From NCBI RefSeq assembly GCF_052118845.1, contig NZ_JBQKGJ010000012.1, forward strand, positions 20,519 through 84,518: a DNA stretch of 64,000 bases. Direction: 5' to 3'. The notes beneath the pieces are model-generated. The model was not told the origin of the DNA, made no database searches, and worked only from the letters and a program-made list of their open reading frames with translations. Shown here piece after piece: positions 16,507 to 26,475 of this stretch. This stretch comes from Bilifractor sp002394235. Lineage in GTDB: Bacteria > Bacillota > Clostridia > Lachnospirales > Lachnospiraceae. The translations under genes were made by a program, and so were the position numbers. Numbering within the stretch: the stretch's first letter is position 1; each line of letters opens with the position of its first letter.

Positions 16507-17733
16507 ATGCCTTTTTCCAGAAAAACTGCCCGGAAACCTTCCGCATCCCGCGCATCCAGAAAGAACGAACCGGGATATTTTGATTATAATCTGCTCGCTG
16601 TTATCATTATTCTGATCTGCTTCGGCCTTGTCATGCTGTACAGTGCCAGCGCGTACGAGGCAAAGAACGATCCCGTGATCAACAGCGACATGTTTTATTT
16701 TATCCGGCAGGCGGAATTCAGCGCCGCAGCCATTGCAATCGCTCTTATTATATCCCGGATCAACTATCATCTCTGGATTCGCCTTGCGCCGGCAATATAT
16801 GTCCTCGCCATGATCCTCATGGCGATGGTTCGTTTCACCCCATTCGGAATCACGGTAAACGGTGCCAGGAGATGGCTGAAGATCGGCATACAGTTTCAGC
16901 CGGCAGAGATCGCGAAGATCGCGATCATCTTGTTCATGCCATACATGATTCTTCGCATGGGCAGAAATCTGAATACCTGGAGAGCGGTCCTCTGTCTCGG
17001 AATATTCGGGGTTGCCCAGGCAGCCGGCGCGTATGTCTTTACAGACAACCTGAGTACTGCGATCATCATCGCAGGAATTGTGATTGGAATTATTTTCCTC
17101 GCTCACCCGAAGACGAGGGGATTTATCGTGGCCGGCCTGGGGGCACTTGCGCTGGTGATTATTATTCTGATCATTATGAACTACTCCATGACTTCGAGCA
17201 GCAGCTTCCGTCTGAGACGTATACTGGCCTGGCTACACCCGGAGGAGAATCTGAGCACTGACAGCTATCAGGTACTGCAGGGACTGTATGCAATCGGTTC
17301 CGGCGGGCTGTTCGGAAAGGGCCTTGGCAACAGTGTCCAGAAGCTTTCCATCATCCCCGAGGCTCAGAATGACATGATCTTCGCGATTATCTGCGAGGAG
17401 CTGGGACTTTTCGGAGCGATTCTGCTGATGCTGCTATTCGGCTATATGCTCTACCGGCTTATCGTTATCGCGCAGAATGCACCTGACCTCTACGGAACGC
17501 TGATTGTCAGTGGTATCTTTATCCATATATCCCTTCAGGTCATTCTGAATATCGCCGTTGTTCTCAACGTCATTCCAACGACAGGTGTCACGCTTCCGTT
17601 CATCAGTTACGGAGGTACGTCGGTCATATTCATCATGATTGAAATGGGAATTGCGCTGAATGTCGCGCGTAACATCCGTAATACGGAAACTGCGGAAAAC
17701 CGGCGGTTTGAAAGGGTATTTCGTGAGAATTGA
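16507..17733 (+). CDS. ftsW: SEDS-family peptidoglycan glycosyltransferase FtsW
   Basis: A polytopic membrane glycosyltransferase that polymerises lipid II during septation with a partner PBP. The 408-residue protein has a basic cytoplasmic N-terminus (about 25 residues) and roughly ten membrane segments. SEDS marks are present: VMLYSASAYEA, NGARRWLKIG-IQFQPAEIAKIA, KLSIIPEAQNDMIFAIICEELG and IPTTGVTLPFISYGGTS. The last favours FtsW over RodA, though a RodA-like role is not excluded. No cell-division genes flank it; it is a single-gene unit with its own promoter. GGAGAG lies upstream of the ATG. Confidence 0.9.
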   Translation: MPFSRKTARKPSASRASRKNEPGYFDYNLLAVIIILICFGLVMLYSASAYEAKNDPVINSDMFYFIRQAEFSAAAIAIALIISRINYHLWIRLAPAIYVLAMILMAMVRFTPFGITVNGARRWLKIGIQFQPAEIAKIAIILFMPYMILRMGRNLNTWRAVLCLGIFGVAQAAGAYVFTDNLSTAIIIAGIVIGIIFLAHPKTRGFIVAGLGALALVIIILIIMNYSMTSSSSFRLRRILAWLHPEENLSTDSYQVLQGLYAIGSGGLFGKGLGNSVQKLSIIPEAQNDMIFAIICEELGLFGAILLMLLFGYMLYRLIVIAQNAPDLYGTLIVSGIFIHISLQVILNIAVVLNVIPTTGVTLPFISYGGTSVIFIMIEMGIALNVARNIRNTETAENRRFERVFREN

Positions 17734-17948
17734 TCTCCTGCCTGCACAGAACCGCTTTACCGGCAGAATCCGCGTCTTCGCTTTCCGGATCTTGTGCTGA
17801 CCCATGTGTGCCGCCAGCCGGCGTCCGGCTCGTATTCCGCCGCGTGACTTAGCCAGGATTAAAAGATAACCTGCAATATAACACTGCAATACTGTACAGA
17901 GAAGTATAAAAGGAAGTATAAAAAAAATAATGACAGAGAGGTGATAAT

Positions 17949-18188
17949 ATGTTAGAGAAAATGAAGAAAATCCTGTCGGAGCAGCTTGATATTGACGAAA
18001 ATGAGATTACACCGGAATCCAGATTCAAGGAAGACCTTGATGCCGATTCCCTTGACCTCTTTGAGCTGCTAACCACACTCGAGGAGCAGTATGACATCGA
18101 AATCCCTGCCGAGGACATGGAGGGACTGACTACCGTTGGAAAGGTAATTGACTATCTGAAATCAAAGGGAATCGAATCCAGGATGTAA
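17949..18188 (+). CDS. acpP: acyl carrier protein
   Basis: A 79-residue acidic acyl carrier protein. Ser in DADSLD carries the 4'-phosphopantetheine arm that holds growing fatty-acyl chains. Helices MLEKMKKILSEQLDI and DLFELLTTLEEQYDIEIP are typical. GAGGTGATAAT precedes the ATG. No other fatty-acid synthesis genes adjoin it; a second acyl carrier gene lies beside plsX at 36044. This one lacks any odd extension and is the better candidate for the general AcpP. The ribosome binding site is preceded by two AAGTATAAAA repeats. Confidence 0.93.
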   Translation: MLEKMKKILSEQLDIDENEITPESRFKEDLDADSLDLFELLTTLEEQYDIEIPAEDMEGLTTVGKVIDYLKSKGIESRM

Positions 18189-18267
18189 TACCGTAAATGA
18201 TCAGGCGGGCTTCGCGTGTCCGAAACCGCCCGACGATGGCTTGATACAGTAGAAGGGGGCTTTTACT

Positions 18268-19005
18268 ATGAGCATCGGTTACTTAAAATCCATTCTGGAG
18301 AATGGAAGAAATATCGTATGCCTTCTTGGAAGAGGTCCGGCGGCTGAACAGGGATGCGACCTGTATCGCGAGGATTTCAGCTACGATGTCGAGGTGCGCT
18401 ACGGGCGTTCTCCCAGTGAAATCGTCAACAGCACATTCTACAACAACCGGCCGGAGGTCTTCTATGAATTTTACCGCGAAGATATTCTGAAGCGAAGAGG
18501 GGAGCCCGACGAGGTGAACTTCTGTCTGAAAAGGCTTGAGGATGACGGAAAGCTCAGAGGCATTGTAACAAGAGGATTTTTTGATCTGTCACGGCGTGCC
18601 GGCTGTCACAATGTGATTCACCTGTACGGCAACATTGACCGGAACTTCTGTCCGCACTGCGGAAGGATTTATGACGCGGAATATATATTAAGCCATAAGC
18701 CGCTTCCTCTCTGTGAGAAATGCGGAACTCTGATCCATCCGGGAATCGCGCTCTCCGGCGAGATGCTGGACCGCCGCACCATGAACCGGGCGATCGAGCT
18801 CATCAGCTCCGCGGACATTCTTCTGGTCGTGGGCACTGATCTGCAGTCCAGGCTCGGATCGATGGCAAAGTACTTCACCGGCGACAGAATCTGCCTGATC
18901 AATACGACAGATCATTATTCTGATGAAGCGGCGGACTGTGTATGCATCGGCAACATCGCAAAAATCATGCACGAGGCATATCCGGTTTCCCTTGGCATTA
19001 AATAA
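18268..19005 (+). CDS. degenerate Sir2 (sirtuin) family protein
   Basis: A 245-residue protein with the sirtuin architecture but with key residues changed. The usual GAG-[IV]-S motif reads GRGPA (21-25), the PDFR-like segment reads CDLYR, and the TQN-ID position reads TRGFFD. In VIHLYGN the catalytic His before Gly is Tyr120. The zinc module is intact: Cys127, Cys130, Cys149, Cys152. The SxFY-NNRPEVFYEFYREDIL region aligns with normal sirtuins. It is probably not an active deacetylase but may still bind a nucleotide or peptide. Similar degenerate sirtuins occur in other Lachnospiraceae (recalled, not searched). AGAAGGGGG lies upstream of the ATG. It precedes gltX on the same strand. Confidence 0.75.
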   Translation: MSIGYLKSILENGRNIVCLLGRGPAAEQGCDLYREDFSYDVEVRYGRSPSEIVNSTFYNNRPEVFYEFYREDILKRRGEPDEVNFCLKRLEDDGKLRGIVTRGFFDLSRRAGCHNVIHLYGNIDRNFCPHCGRIYDAEYILSHKPLPLCEKCGTLIHPGIALSGEMLDRRTMNRAIELISSADILLVVGTDLQSRLGSMAKYFTGDRICLINTTDHYSDEAADCVCIGNIAKIMHEAYPVSLGIK

Positions 19006-19107
19006 TGCTCCGAACCCGGTCAGAATACGCCCTGTTCCGCATAAAAGCCTGTGTCAGAAACGCTACAGGCAATTACTAACCATACCAACATGAAGGAGAT
19101 TTTGAAA

Positions 19108-20556
19108 ATGACACCAGTAAAAACCAGATTTGCTCCAAGTCCCACAGGACGCATGCATGTAGGCAACCTCCGCACAGCATTATACTCCTATCTGATCGCC
19201 AAACATGCCGGAGGCACCTTTATGCTTCGCATAGAGGACACCGATCAGGAACGTTTTGTCCCGGAAGCGCTGGATATTATCTACCAGACGCTGAAGGACA
19301 CCGGTCTTGAGCATGACGAGGGTCCGGACAAAGATGGCGGTGTGGGGCCCTACATCCAGAGTGAGCGCTGCAAGCTCGGCATTTACCAGAAATATGCCGA
19401 CCAGCTCGTGGAACAGGGCGATGCCTACTACTGCTTCTGCAGCAAGGAGCGTCTGGAAAGCCTGAGACGTACCGTCGGGGGCAAGGAAATTTCCGCCTAC
19501 GACAAGCATTGTCTCCACCTCTCGAAGGAAGAGGTGCAGGCGAAACTGGCAGCGGGAGAGCCCCATGTCATCCGTTTCAACATGCCTCTGGAGGGCACCA
19601 CGACCTTTCACGATGAAATCTACGGAAACATCACGGTAGAAAACGCGGAGCTTGATGATCTGATTCTGATCAAATCTGACGGCTATCCGACCTACAATTT
19701 TGCGAACGTCGTCGATGATCACCTGATGGGCATCACACACGTGGTCCGCGGTAATGAATATCTTTCCTCAACGCCGAAATACAACCGGATTTACGAAGCC
19801 TTCGGCTGGGATATCCCGACCTACGTCCATTGCCCGCTGATCACCAATGAAGAAGGGCAGAAGCTCTCCAAGCGTTCCGGTCACTCCTCCTTTGAGGATC
19901 TGATCGATCAGGGCTATCTGAAGGAAGCCGTTGTCAATTTCGTTGCCCTTCTCGGATGGAGCCCGGCGGGAGACCGCGAGATCTACTCGCTCAAAGAGCT
20001 GACCGAAATATTTGACTATCATCACATCAATAAGTCCCCGGCTGTCTTCGATATGACCAAGCTGAAATGGATGAACGGCGAATACATCAAGGCCATGAGT
20101 GACGAGGATTTCTATCCGCTTGCGGAGCCGTATCTGAAGAAGTATGTTACCGGTCCCTATGATCTGAAGAAGATTGCTGCGATGGTTCGGACCCGTATTC
20201 AGATCCTGCCCGATATTGAGGAGCAGGTGGATTTCTTCAATGCCGTTCCGGACTATGATGTGGATCTGTTTAACCACAAGAAATCAAAGAGCACCATCGA
20301 TTCTTCGCGCGCCATCCTGAAGGATGTTCTTCCCCTTCTCGAAGACGCCGGAAGCTTCGACAACGATACGCTGTTTAATATTCTCAAGAACTACGCAGCG
20401 GAAAAGGAATACAAGGTCAACACCGTGATGTGGCCGCTTCGCACTGCGGTTTCCGGCAAACCGGCGACACCGGCGGGCGCCACCGGACTGATGGAGGTGC
20501 TTGGCAGAGACGAGACCATCGCCCGTATTCAGGCTGCGATCCGGAAGCTCGGCTGA
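19108..20556 (+). CDS. gltX: glutamyl-tRNA synthetase
   Basis: Charges tRNA-Glu (and often tRNA-Gln in Firmicutes lacking GlnRS). The class I signatures are present: RFAPSPTGRMHVGN (HIGH equivalent) and KLSKRSG (KMSKS equivalent). The start MTPVKTRFAP at 19108 is chosen because GAAGGAG lies 9 nt upstream and it matches the family N-terminus; longer in-frame starts upstream precede that site. The 482-residue length is normal. Its stop overlaps the start of the helicase gene (TGATG), indicating coupling. A Cys pair CFCSKE sits in the usual zinc-region position. Confidence 0.96.
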   Translation: MTPVKTRFAPSPTGRMHVGNLRTALYSYLIAKHAGGTFMLRIEDTDQERFVPEALDIIYQTLKDTGLEHDEGPDKDGGVGPYIQSERCKLGIYQKYADQLVEQGDAYYCFCSKERLESLRRTVGGKEISAYDKHCLHLSKEEVQAKLAAGEPHVIRFNMPLEGTTTFHDEIYGNITVENAELDDLILIKSDGYPTYNFANVVDDHLMGITHVVRGNEYLSSTPKYNRIYEAFGWDIPTYVHCPLITNEEGQKLSKRSGHSSFEDLIDQGYLKEAVVNFVALLGWSPAGDREIYSLKELTEIFDYHHINKSPAVFDMTKLKWMNGEYIKAMSDEDFYPLAEPYLKKYVTGPYDLKKIAAMVRTRIQILPDIEEQVDFFNAVPDYDVDLFNHKKSKSTIDSSRAILKDVLPLLEDAGSFDNDTLFNILKNYAAEKEYKVNTVMWPLRTAVSGKPATPAGATGLMEVLGRDETIARIQAAIRKLG

Positions 20557-22418
20557 TGCAGTACAATTCTTCTCAGCTGAAGGCGATTGAGCACGGAGGC
20601 GGTCCTGCGCTTGTACTTGCCGGGCCCGGCTCCGGCAAGACCGCAGTCATAACCGGCCGGACCGTACGGCTGATTCAAAACGGAATCTCTCCTTCCTCCA
20701 TTCTTGTCGTAACCTTTACCAGGGCAGCGGCAGCGGAGATGAAGGAGAGATTTTTAAAAATGACCGGACGTTCCGCCAGTCCGGTAACCTTCGGCACCTT
20801 TCATGGCATTTTTTACGGAATTCTGAAAAATACCTATCGCATCAGCGGCAGCAATATACTCGCAGACGCCAGAGCTCTGCAGCTTCTCCGCGAGATTCTG
20901 GAGCACACCTGTCCCGATACGCAGGAGGCGGATCTGCCATCTTCCGTCGCACGGGAAATCAGTCAGGTCAAGGGCAGCCGGATGGACATCAGCCATTTCT
21001 ACTCCGGAGTTCTTCCCACGGACGCTTTCCGCAAGGTTTTTCGTGCCTATGAAAACTGGAAGAGAGACAATCGGATGCTGGATTTTGACGATATTATCAC
21101 CCGGTGTTACGATCTCCTGACGACGCGCCAGGATATCCTGAGCCTCTGGCAGCAGAAGTTCCGGTACATCCTTGTCGATGAATTTCAGGATATCAGTCCT
21201 CTGCAGTACGAAATCATCCGGCTTCTCGCCTTTCCCGAAAACAACCTCTTTATTGTCGGAGACGACGACCAGTCGATTTACCGTTTTCGCGGCGCCAATC
21301 CGGATCTTATGCTGAACTTCCCGAAGGTCTATCCGGGCTGTCAGGTCATTGCGCTGGAGGAAAACTACCGCAGCACCCCCGAGATCCTGAAGGCCGCGGA
21401 AAATCTGATCTGCCACAACCGGAAACGCTTCAGGAAGAATATTCTCTCTTCCAGGCCCTCCGGTTCTCCCGTTTCCTTTGAATGCTTTGACAATCCGAGA
21501 AAGGAATGTGTGCGCATGGCACAGCAGATCCGGGAAGCACATGACAGGGGAGTGCCATATGAGGAAACCGCGGTACTGTTCCGCACGAATGTCGGATGCA
21601 GACAGGCTGTCGAACAGCTGATGGCTTATCAGATTCCTTTCCGGATGGGTGATGTCATCCCCTGTGTCTTTGATCACTGGATCGCAAAGGATGTCATGGC
21701 CTACATGGATCTTGGAGCCATGAGCCGCGATCGCAGAGGAAAGAGAAGTGATTTTCTCCGCGTATATAACCGCCCGAACCGTTATTTTTCCAGAGAAGCG
21801 TTCTATGACCCGCTGGTCACCTATGAGAGTCTGTACAGCTATTATGAAGATAAGGACTGGATGGTACGGAGAGTCGATGAGCTGGAAACCAATCTCACAA
21901 TGATCCGTCACCTCGCCCCCTATGGTGCCCTGAACTACATCCGGAGAGAGATCGGTTACGAAGGTTATCTCCGTGATTATGCGATGCAGCGGAACATTCC
22001 GCCGGAGGATCTTCTGCAGGTTCTCGATGAACTGACGGAAAGCGCCCGCAATTACAGAACCTGTGAGGAATGGAAGGCGTCCATCGAAAAGTACCGGGAA
22101 AAACTGGAGCAGCAAAGGGCTCTCCGTTCGGAGGAGCATTCCGGCGTTGTTGTATCTACTCTGCACGCCTCCAAAGGTATGGAATATGACACCGTATATA
22201 TCCTTGACGTAAATGAGGGAATCATCCCCTATCACAAGGCAGTTCTTGACGCCGACCTGGAAGAGGAACGGCGCATGCTCTATGTCGGAATGACCCGCGC
22301 CCGGAAAGACCTGTACATCTATTCTGTCCGGGAGCGGTACGACAAGAAGATCGCTCCGTCCCGCTTCCTGCGGGAAATCGGGGCAGGGCTTACCGATACT
22401 GCCCGTCAGCAGACGTAA
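20556..22418 (+). CDS. UvrD/Rep-type ATP-dependent DNA helicase
   Basis: A superfamily 1 3'-5' DNA helicase of 620 residues, shorter than PcrA/UvrD (about 720). Motifs in order: GPGSGKT (Walker A), TFTRAAAAEMKERF (Ia), VDEFQDISPLQYEI (II), DDDQSIYRFRGANP (III), LEENYRSTPEI (IV), STLHASKGMEYDTVYI (V) and YVGMTRAR (VI). Translation starts at ATG 20556, overlapping the gltX stop by one base. A role in DNA repair or clearing of replication blocks is inferred from the family. No RecB-like nuclease domain is visible. Confidence 0.9.
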   Translation: MQYNSSQLKAIEHGGGPALVLAGPGSGKTAVITGRTVRLIQNGISPSSILVVTFTRAAAAEMKERFLKMTGRSASPVTFGTFHGIFYGILKNTYRISGSNILADARALQLLREILEHTCPDTQEADLPSSVAREISQVKGSRMDISHFYSGVLPTDAFRKVFRAYENWKRDNRMLDFDDIITRCYDLLTTRQDILSLWQQKFRYILVDEFQDISPLQYEIIRLLAFPENNLFIVGDDDQSIYRFRGANPDLMLNFPKVYPGCQVIALEENYRSTPEILKAAENLICHNRKRFRKNILSSRPSGSPVSFECFDNPRKECVRMAQQIREAHDRGVPYEETAVLFRTNVGCRQAVEQLMAYQIPFRMGDVIPCVFDHWIAKDVMAYMDLGAMSRDRRGKRSDFLRVYNRPNRYFSREAFYDPLVTYESLYSYYEDKDWMVRRVDELETNLTMIRHLAPYGALNYIRREIGYEGYLRDYAMQRNIPPEDLLQVLDELTESARNYRTCEEWKASIEKYREKLEQQRALRSEEHSGVVVSTLHASKGMEYDTVYILDVNEGIIPYHKAVLDADLEEERRMLYVGMTRARKDLYIYSVRERYDKKIAPSRFLREIGAGLTDTARQQT

Positions 22419-22444
22419 GCCGTATTCTATCAGGGAGAGAACAT

Positions 22445-22861
22445 ATGGATTCTTCTGAATTTATCAGCAAAAGCAGGAAAATCACCTGCCGCGAGGCGGA
22501 AGCAATGATCCCCGATTACCTTGAGGACAGGCTGTCGGACAAGGATCTTGCGGTTTTCCTGAACCATATAAACAACTGCAACAAATGTCACGATGAGCTG
22601 GAGACGAATTTCATGGTGGACCTTACGGTCCGTTACCTGAATGAGGATGATCCCCAGGGGTCTTTTAATCTGAAACCCATGCTGCAGAAGAACATCAACG
22701 AAAAAACAGCCCATCTCGTTCATAAGCACCGGATGAGAAAGCTGAGAGCGTTAATTTTCTTTATCACCCTGATGCTGATTATTCTCTGGCTCCTGGACCT
22801 CGCCCATGTTCTGGGAATCACCGACGCGGCTGCAGAGTTCTTCCGCGGAATCGGACGGTAA
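22445..22861 (+). CDS. zinc-finger anti-sigma-like membrane protein
   Basis: A 138-residue protein with an N-terminal zf-HC2/ZAS-like module: CREAEAMIPDYLEDRLSDKDL, then HINNCNKC with His41, Cys45 and Cys48. A single membrane segment follows at about 104-123 (LIFFITLMLIILWLLDL). This is the shape of an anti-sigma factor that holds an ECF sigma factor at the membrane, but no sigma gene is adjacent, so the partner is unknown. AGGGAGAG lies upstream of the ATG. Placed between the helicase and polA on the same strand. Confidence 0.7.
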   Translation: MDSSEFISKSRKITCREAEAMIPDYLEDRLSDKDLAVFLNHINNCNKCHDELETNFMVDLTVRYLNEDDPQGSFNLKPMLQKNINEKTAHLVHKHRMRKLRALIFFITLMLIILWLLDLAHVLGITDAAAEFFRGIGR

Positions 22862-22926
22862 TCAGCATCCCTGCAATCCTGCAGCATATGATTATCCTGC
22901 AGCATACAATTTAAGGAGAGAATGCT

Positions 22927-25650
22927 TTGAGTGAAACATTTCTGGTAATAGACGGACACAGTATGATGAATCGCGCCTTTTACGGCCTGCCCGACCTCAC
23001 CAATGCCGAAGGGAAGCACACCAATGCCGTCCTCGGATTTCTCAACATCATGCTGAAGATTCTCGAAGAAGAGAAACCCGCATATCTGGCGGTCGCCTTT
23101 GATATGCACGCCCCGACCTTCCGGCACCGGATGTTTGAAGCCTACAAGGGCACGCGTCATCCGATGCCGGAGGAACTAAAAGAACAGATTCCTCTCATTC
23201 AGGAAGTCCTGAAGGCAATGGGAATTCTGATCCTGACAAAGGAAGGCTACGAAGCCGACGACATCATCGGCACTATATCGAGAAGAAGCGAAGCGAAGGG
23301 GATGAACGTCACCATCCTCTCCGGCGACCGGGATCTCCTTCAGCTCGCCACGGACAAGGTTCTGGTCAGGATTCCGAAGACGAAGGGCGGACAGACCATT
23401 GTCCAGGACTATCATACCCGGGAGGTCATTGAAGAATACCAGATCACCCCCGCCCAGGTCATTGAACTGAAAGCCCTGATGGGAGACAGCTCCGATAATA
23501 TCCCGGGTCTTCCCGGAGTAGGTGTCAAGACCGCGACAAAGATCCTGCAGAGCTATGGAACTATTGAAAATGCCCACGAGCATCTCGAAGAGATCAAGCC
23601 TAGGAAAGCCATGGAGGCGATGCGGGATCACTGGGATCTTGCAGTTCTCTCCAAGAAGCTGGCCACGATCAACACCGACAGTCCGATCGTTCTGGACTAT
23701 GATCAGGCAAGACTTGGCAATATTTTCACGCCTGAGGCATACCAGCTCTTCAAGGAACTGGGCTTCAAAAAGCTGCTGCTTCATTTTGACTCCTCTGCCC
23801 AGAACACAGAAGACGCACTCACGGTTCAGACGGTCAGAGACAGCGAAGAAGCCGACCGCATCTTCACGAAGGCAGCCGCCTCCGCGGAAGCCGGTATCTA
23901 TCTTCTACAGAGCTTTGAACCCATATCCCGCACGTCAGAGATCTTCGGTCTTGCTGTCTCACTGGCAGATGCCGGAACCTGGTACATCCCGGCTTCCGAA
24001 ACGATTTCCGCCTCAACGCTCAGGGACGGAGTACTGCGGATCGCACAGAGTCCCTGCGTGCTTTCCACCTTTGAGCTCAAGGACCAGATGAAATCTCAGC
24101 CGCTTCCCGAGGAGTTTTTTACCGAACCCGCGAACGGCAATCCGGAGGTTTCCTCAAAGGAAAACGGCACGGATCCCTCCGTCACCGGAATCTTTGACAT
24201 CAGCATAGCCGCTTATCTTCTGGATCCTCTAAAAGCAGACTATCCCTTTGACAGCATCGGCGCCGCGTATCTCACAGAGCCTGTTCTGTCCGCCGGAGAG
24301 ATTTTCGGCACAAAGAAGCTGCCCGCTCCGCAGGAAATGGAAGAGTCGAAGGCTGCGCTCTACGCCGGACAGATTGCCCGGATTTCGCTGAAGTCAAGAA
24401 CTCCGATGACCCGCGCGCTGAAGGAATCCGGCATGTACCAGCTCATGACAGATATCGAGATGCCGCTTGTGTTCACCCTTCATGATATGGAGACAGAAGG
24501 GATCCGCATTCTGCCGGAGGAGCTCGCAGCCTACGGGCAGAGACTTGCCGGAGGAATTGCCTCCCTTGAGAAACGGATCTATGAGGAGGCGGGAGAGGAA
24601 TTCAATATCAATTCTCCGAAGCAGCTCGGCGTCATCCTTTTTGAAAAGATGAAACTTCCCGGCGGCAAGAAGACAAAGACAGGGTATTCAACCTCGGCAG
24701 ACGTGCTTGAAAAGCTCGCTCCCGATGTTCCCCTTGTTCAGGATATCCTGGACTACCGGCAGCTCTCCAAACTGAAATCCACCTACGCGGACGGTCTCGC
24801 CGGCTTTGTGTCGGATGACGGACGAATCCACACGACCTTTAAGCAGACCATCACCGCAACCGGCAGAATCAGCAGCACCGATCCGAATCTTCAGAACATC
24901 CCGGTGCGGATCGAGCTTGGCAGACAGATCCGGAAGGTCTTTGTCCCCAGAGAAGGGTATATCTTCGTGGACGCCGACTATTCGCAGATCGAACTGCGTG
25001 TGCTCGCGTCAATGTCCGGAGATGAAAAACTGATCGAGGCATATCGGGAGGCGAAGGACATACACCGCATCACTGCCTCTCAAGTCTTCCACGTTCCCTT
25101 TGACGAGGTCACACCGGTCATGCGGCGGAACGCAAAGGCTGTGAATTTCGGAATCGTATACGGGATCAGCGCCTTCGGCCTGAGCAGGGACCTCGACATC
25201 TCACGGAAGGAGGCCGCGGATTACATCGAGCGCTACTACGAAACCTATCCCGGAATCCGGTCCTTCCTGGAGGGTCTCGTCACAGACGCTAGGGAGAAGG
25301 GATATTCCGTCACCAGATTTGGCCGCCGCCGTCCCATGCCAGAGCTGAAATCCTCCAATTTCATGCAGCGCTCCTTCGGTGAAAGAGTCGCGAAGAACGC
25401 GCCTATTCAGGGCACGGCCGCCGATATCATCAAGATCGCCATGAACCGGGTGGACCGGCGCCTCCGGAGAGAGCATCTGAAATCACGGCTTCTCATCCAG
25501 GTTCACGATGAGCTTCTCGTAGAGACGGCAATGGATGAGGAAGAACAGGTGAGGAATATTCTCCGGGAAGAAATGGAAGGCGCGGCAGACCTTGCCGTCC
25601 GCCTTGAGGTCGATATCCATGACGGATCAAGCTGGTACGAGGCAAAATGA
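22927..25650 (+). CDS. polA: DNA polymerase I
   Basis: Repair and Okazaki-fragment-processing polymerase, 907 residues. Order: 5'-3' exonuclease (about 1-290, with DGHSMMNRAFYG, GYEADDIIGT and GDSSDNIPGLPGVGVKTA), a degenerate 3'-5' exonuclease region (about 310-500) lacking a clear acidic catalytic set, and the polymerase domain with motif A DYSQIELRVLAS, motif B RRNAKAVNFGIVYGIS and motif C VHDELL. Proofreading is probably absent, as in many Firmicutes. The start is TTG 22927 behind AAGGAGAG. Just upstream TCCTGCAGCATA is repeated twice (about 22878-22907). Confidence 0.96.
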   Translation: MSETFLVIDGHSMMNRAFYGLPDLTNAEGKHTNAVLGFLNIMLKILEEEKPAYLAVAFDMHAPTFRHRMFEAYKGTRHPMPEELKEQIPLIQEVLKAMGILILTKEGYEADDIIGTISRRSEAKGMNVTILSGDRDLLQLATDKVLVRIPKTKGGQTIVQDYHTREVIEEYQITPAQVIELKALMGDSSDNIPGLPGVGVKTATKILQSYGTIENAHEHLEEIKPRKAMEAMRDHWDLAVLSKKLATINTDSPIVLDYDQARLGNIFTPEAYQLFKELGFKKLLLHFDSSAQNTEDALTVQTVRDSEEADRIFTKAAASAEAGIYLLQSFEPISRTSEIFGLAVSLADAGTWYIPASETISASTLRDGVLRIAQSPCVLSTFELKDQMKSQPLPEEFFTEPANGNPEVSSKENGTDPSVTGIFDISIAAYLLDPLKADYPFDSIGAAYLTEPVLSAGEIFGTKKLPAPQEMEESKAALYAGQIARISLKSRTPMTRALKESGMYQLMTDIEMPLVFTLHDMETEGIRILPEELAAYGQRLAGGIASLEKRIYEEAGEEFNINSPKQLGVILFEKMKLPGGKKTKTGYSTSADVLEKLAPDVPLVQDILDYRQLSKLKSTYADGLAGFVSDDGRIHTTFKQTITATGRISSTDPNLQNIPVRIELGRQIRKVFVPREGYIFVDADYSQIELRVLASMSGDEKLIEAYREAKDIHRITASQVFHVPFDEVTPVMRRNAKAVNFGIVYGISAFGLSRDLDISRKEAADYIERYYETYPGIRSFLEGLVTDAREKGYSVTRFGRRRPMPELKSSNFMQRSFGERVAKNAPIQGTAADIIKIAMNRVDRRLRREHLKSRLLIQVHDELLVETAMDEEEQVRNILREEMEGAADLAVRLEVDIHDGSSWYEAK

Positions 25651-25833
25651 CACGCCGGATACTGCTGGTTTCTGTATGACTGCCCAGTCTCACATGCCGG
25701 GTATTAGCAATCCCTGAAGCTGCGGATTTCGAAACAACAGTTTCACAGCCATGCATCGCAGCGGGGCATTCTCACAAAAACCATGCGGATGGACATACAG
25801 CAGGTCACGGCCATCACAGCAGGAGGAACGACA

Positions 25834-26445
25834 TTGAAAATAATCGGAATTACCGGCGGCGTCGGAAGCGGAAAAAGCGAGGTAATGAAGTATCTGGAAA
25901 CCCACTACGACTGTGATCTGATCCGTTCGGATGAACTTGCACATACGATGATGCGGAAAGGACAGGCCTGTTACGGTCCGATTCTCAGCCTGCTTGGGCC
26001 AGGTGTTCTGGCCCCCGACGGTGAGTTTGACCGGAAAGCCGTCGCGGCAAAGATCTTTGCGGACAAAAGACTTCTGGAACAGATGAACCGGATCATACAT
26101 CCGGCTGTCCGCAAAAGCATTGCCCTCTCCATGAAGGAGGCAGAGACAGCGAGCCGTCCGTTTTTCTTTCTGGAGGCAGCCCTTCTGATCGAGGAAAAAT
26201 ATGATGAAATCTGCGATGAATTATGGTATGTTTATGCAGATGCGGAGATAAGGAAGAAACGTCTCCGGGAAAGCCGGGGGTATTCTGATGCGAAAATCCG
26301 GGAGATCATGTCAAATCAGCTCCCAGATTCCGAATTCCGGAGAATATGCGCGTTTGTTCTCGACAACAGCGGCCCGTTCCCGAATACCATTCGCCAGATT
26401 GACGCCAGAATGCGTCACTTCGCACCGCAGCCAGGCACCGGTTAA
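25834..26445 (+). CDS. coaE: dephospho-CoA kinase
   Basis: Catalyses the last step of coenzyme A synthesis, phosphorylating dephospho-CoA. The 203-residue protein starts with the P-loop IIGITGGVGSGKSEV and carries the family elements SDELAH, HPAVRKS and FFLEAALLIE. The start is TTG 25834, seven bases after a perfect AGGAGG (25821-25826). An upstream in-frame ATG at 25783 would add 17 residues before the P-loop and is rejected. polA followed by coaE is a common Firmicute order. Confidence 0.94.
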   Translation: MKIIGITGGVGSGKSEVMKYLETHYDCDLIRSDELAHTMMRKGQACYGPILSLLGPGVLAPDGEFDRKAVAAKIFADKRLLEQMNRIIHPAVRKSIALSMKEAETASRPFFFLEAALLIEEKYDEICDELWYVYADAEIRKKRLRESRGYSDAKIREIMSNQLPDSEFRRICAFVLDNSGPFPNTIRQIDARMRHFAPQPGTG

Positions 26446-26475
26446 TCAATCTCAAAACAGAGGAAGCGTATAATT

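Noticed and set aside
20754..22235. A 493-residue minus-strand frame over the helicase gene
   Set aside because: All helicase motifs are on the + strand; the antisense frame has no support.
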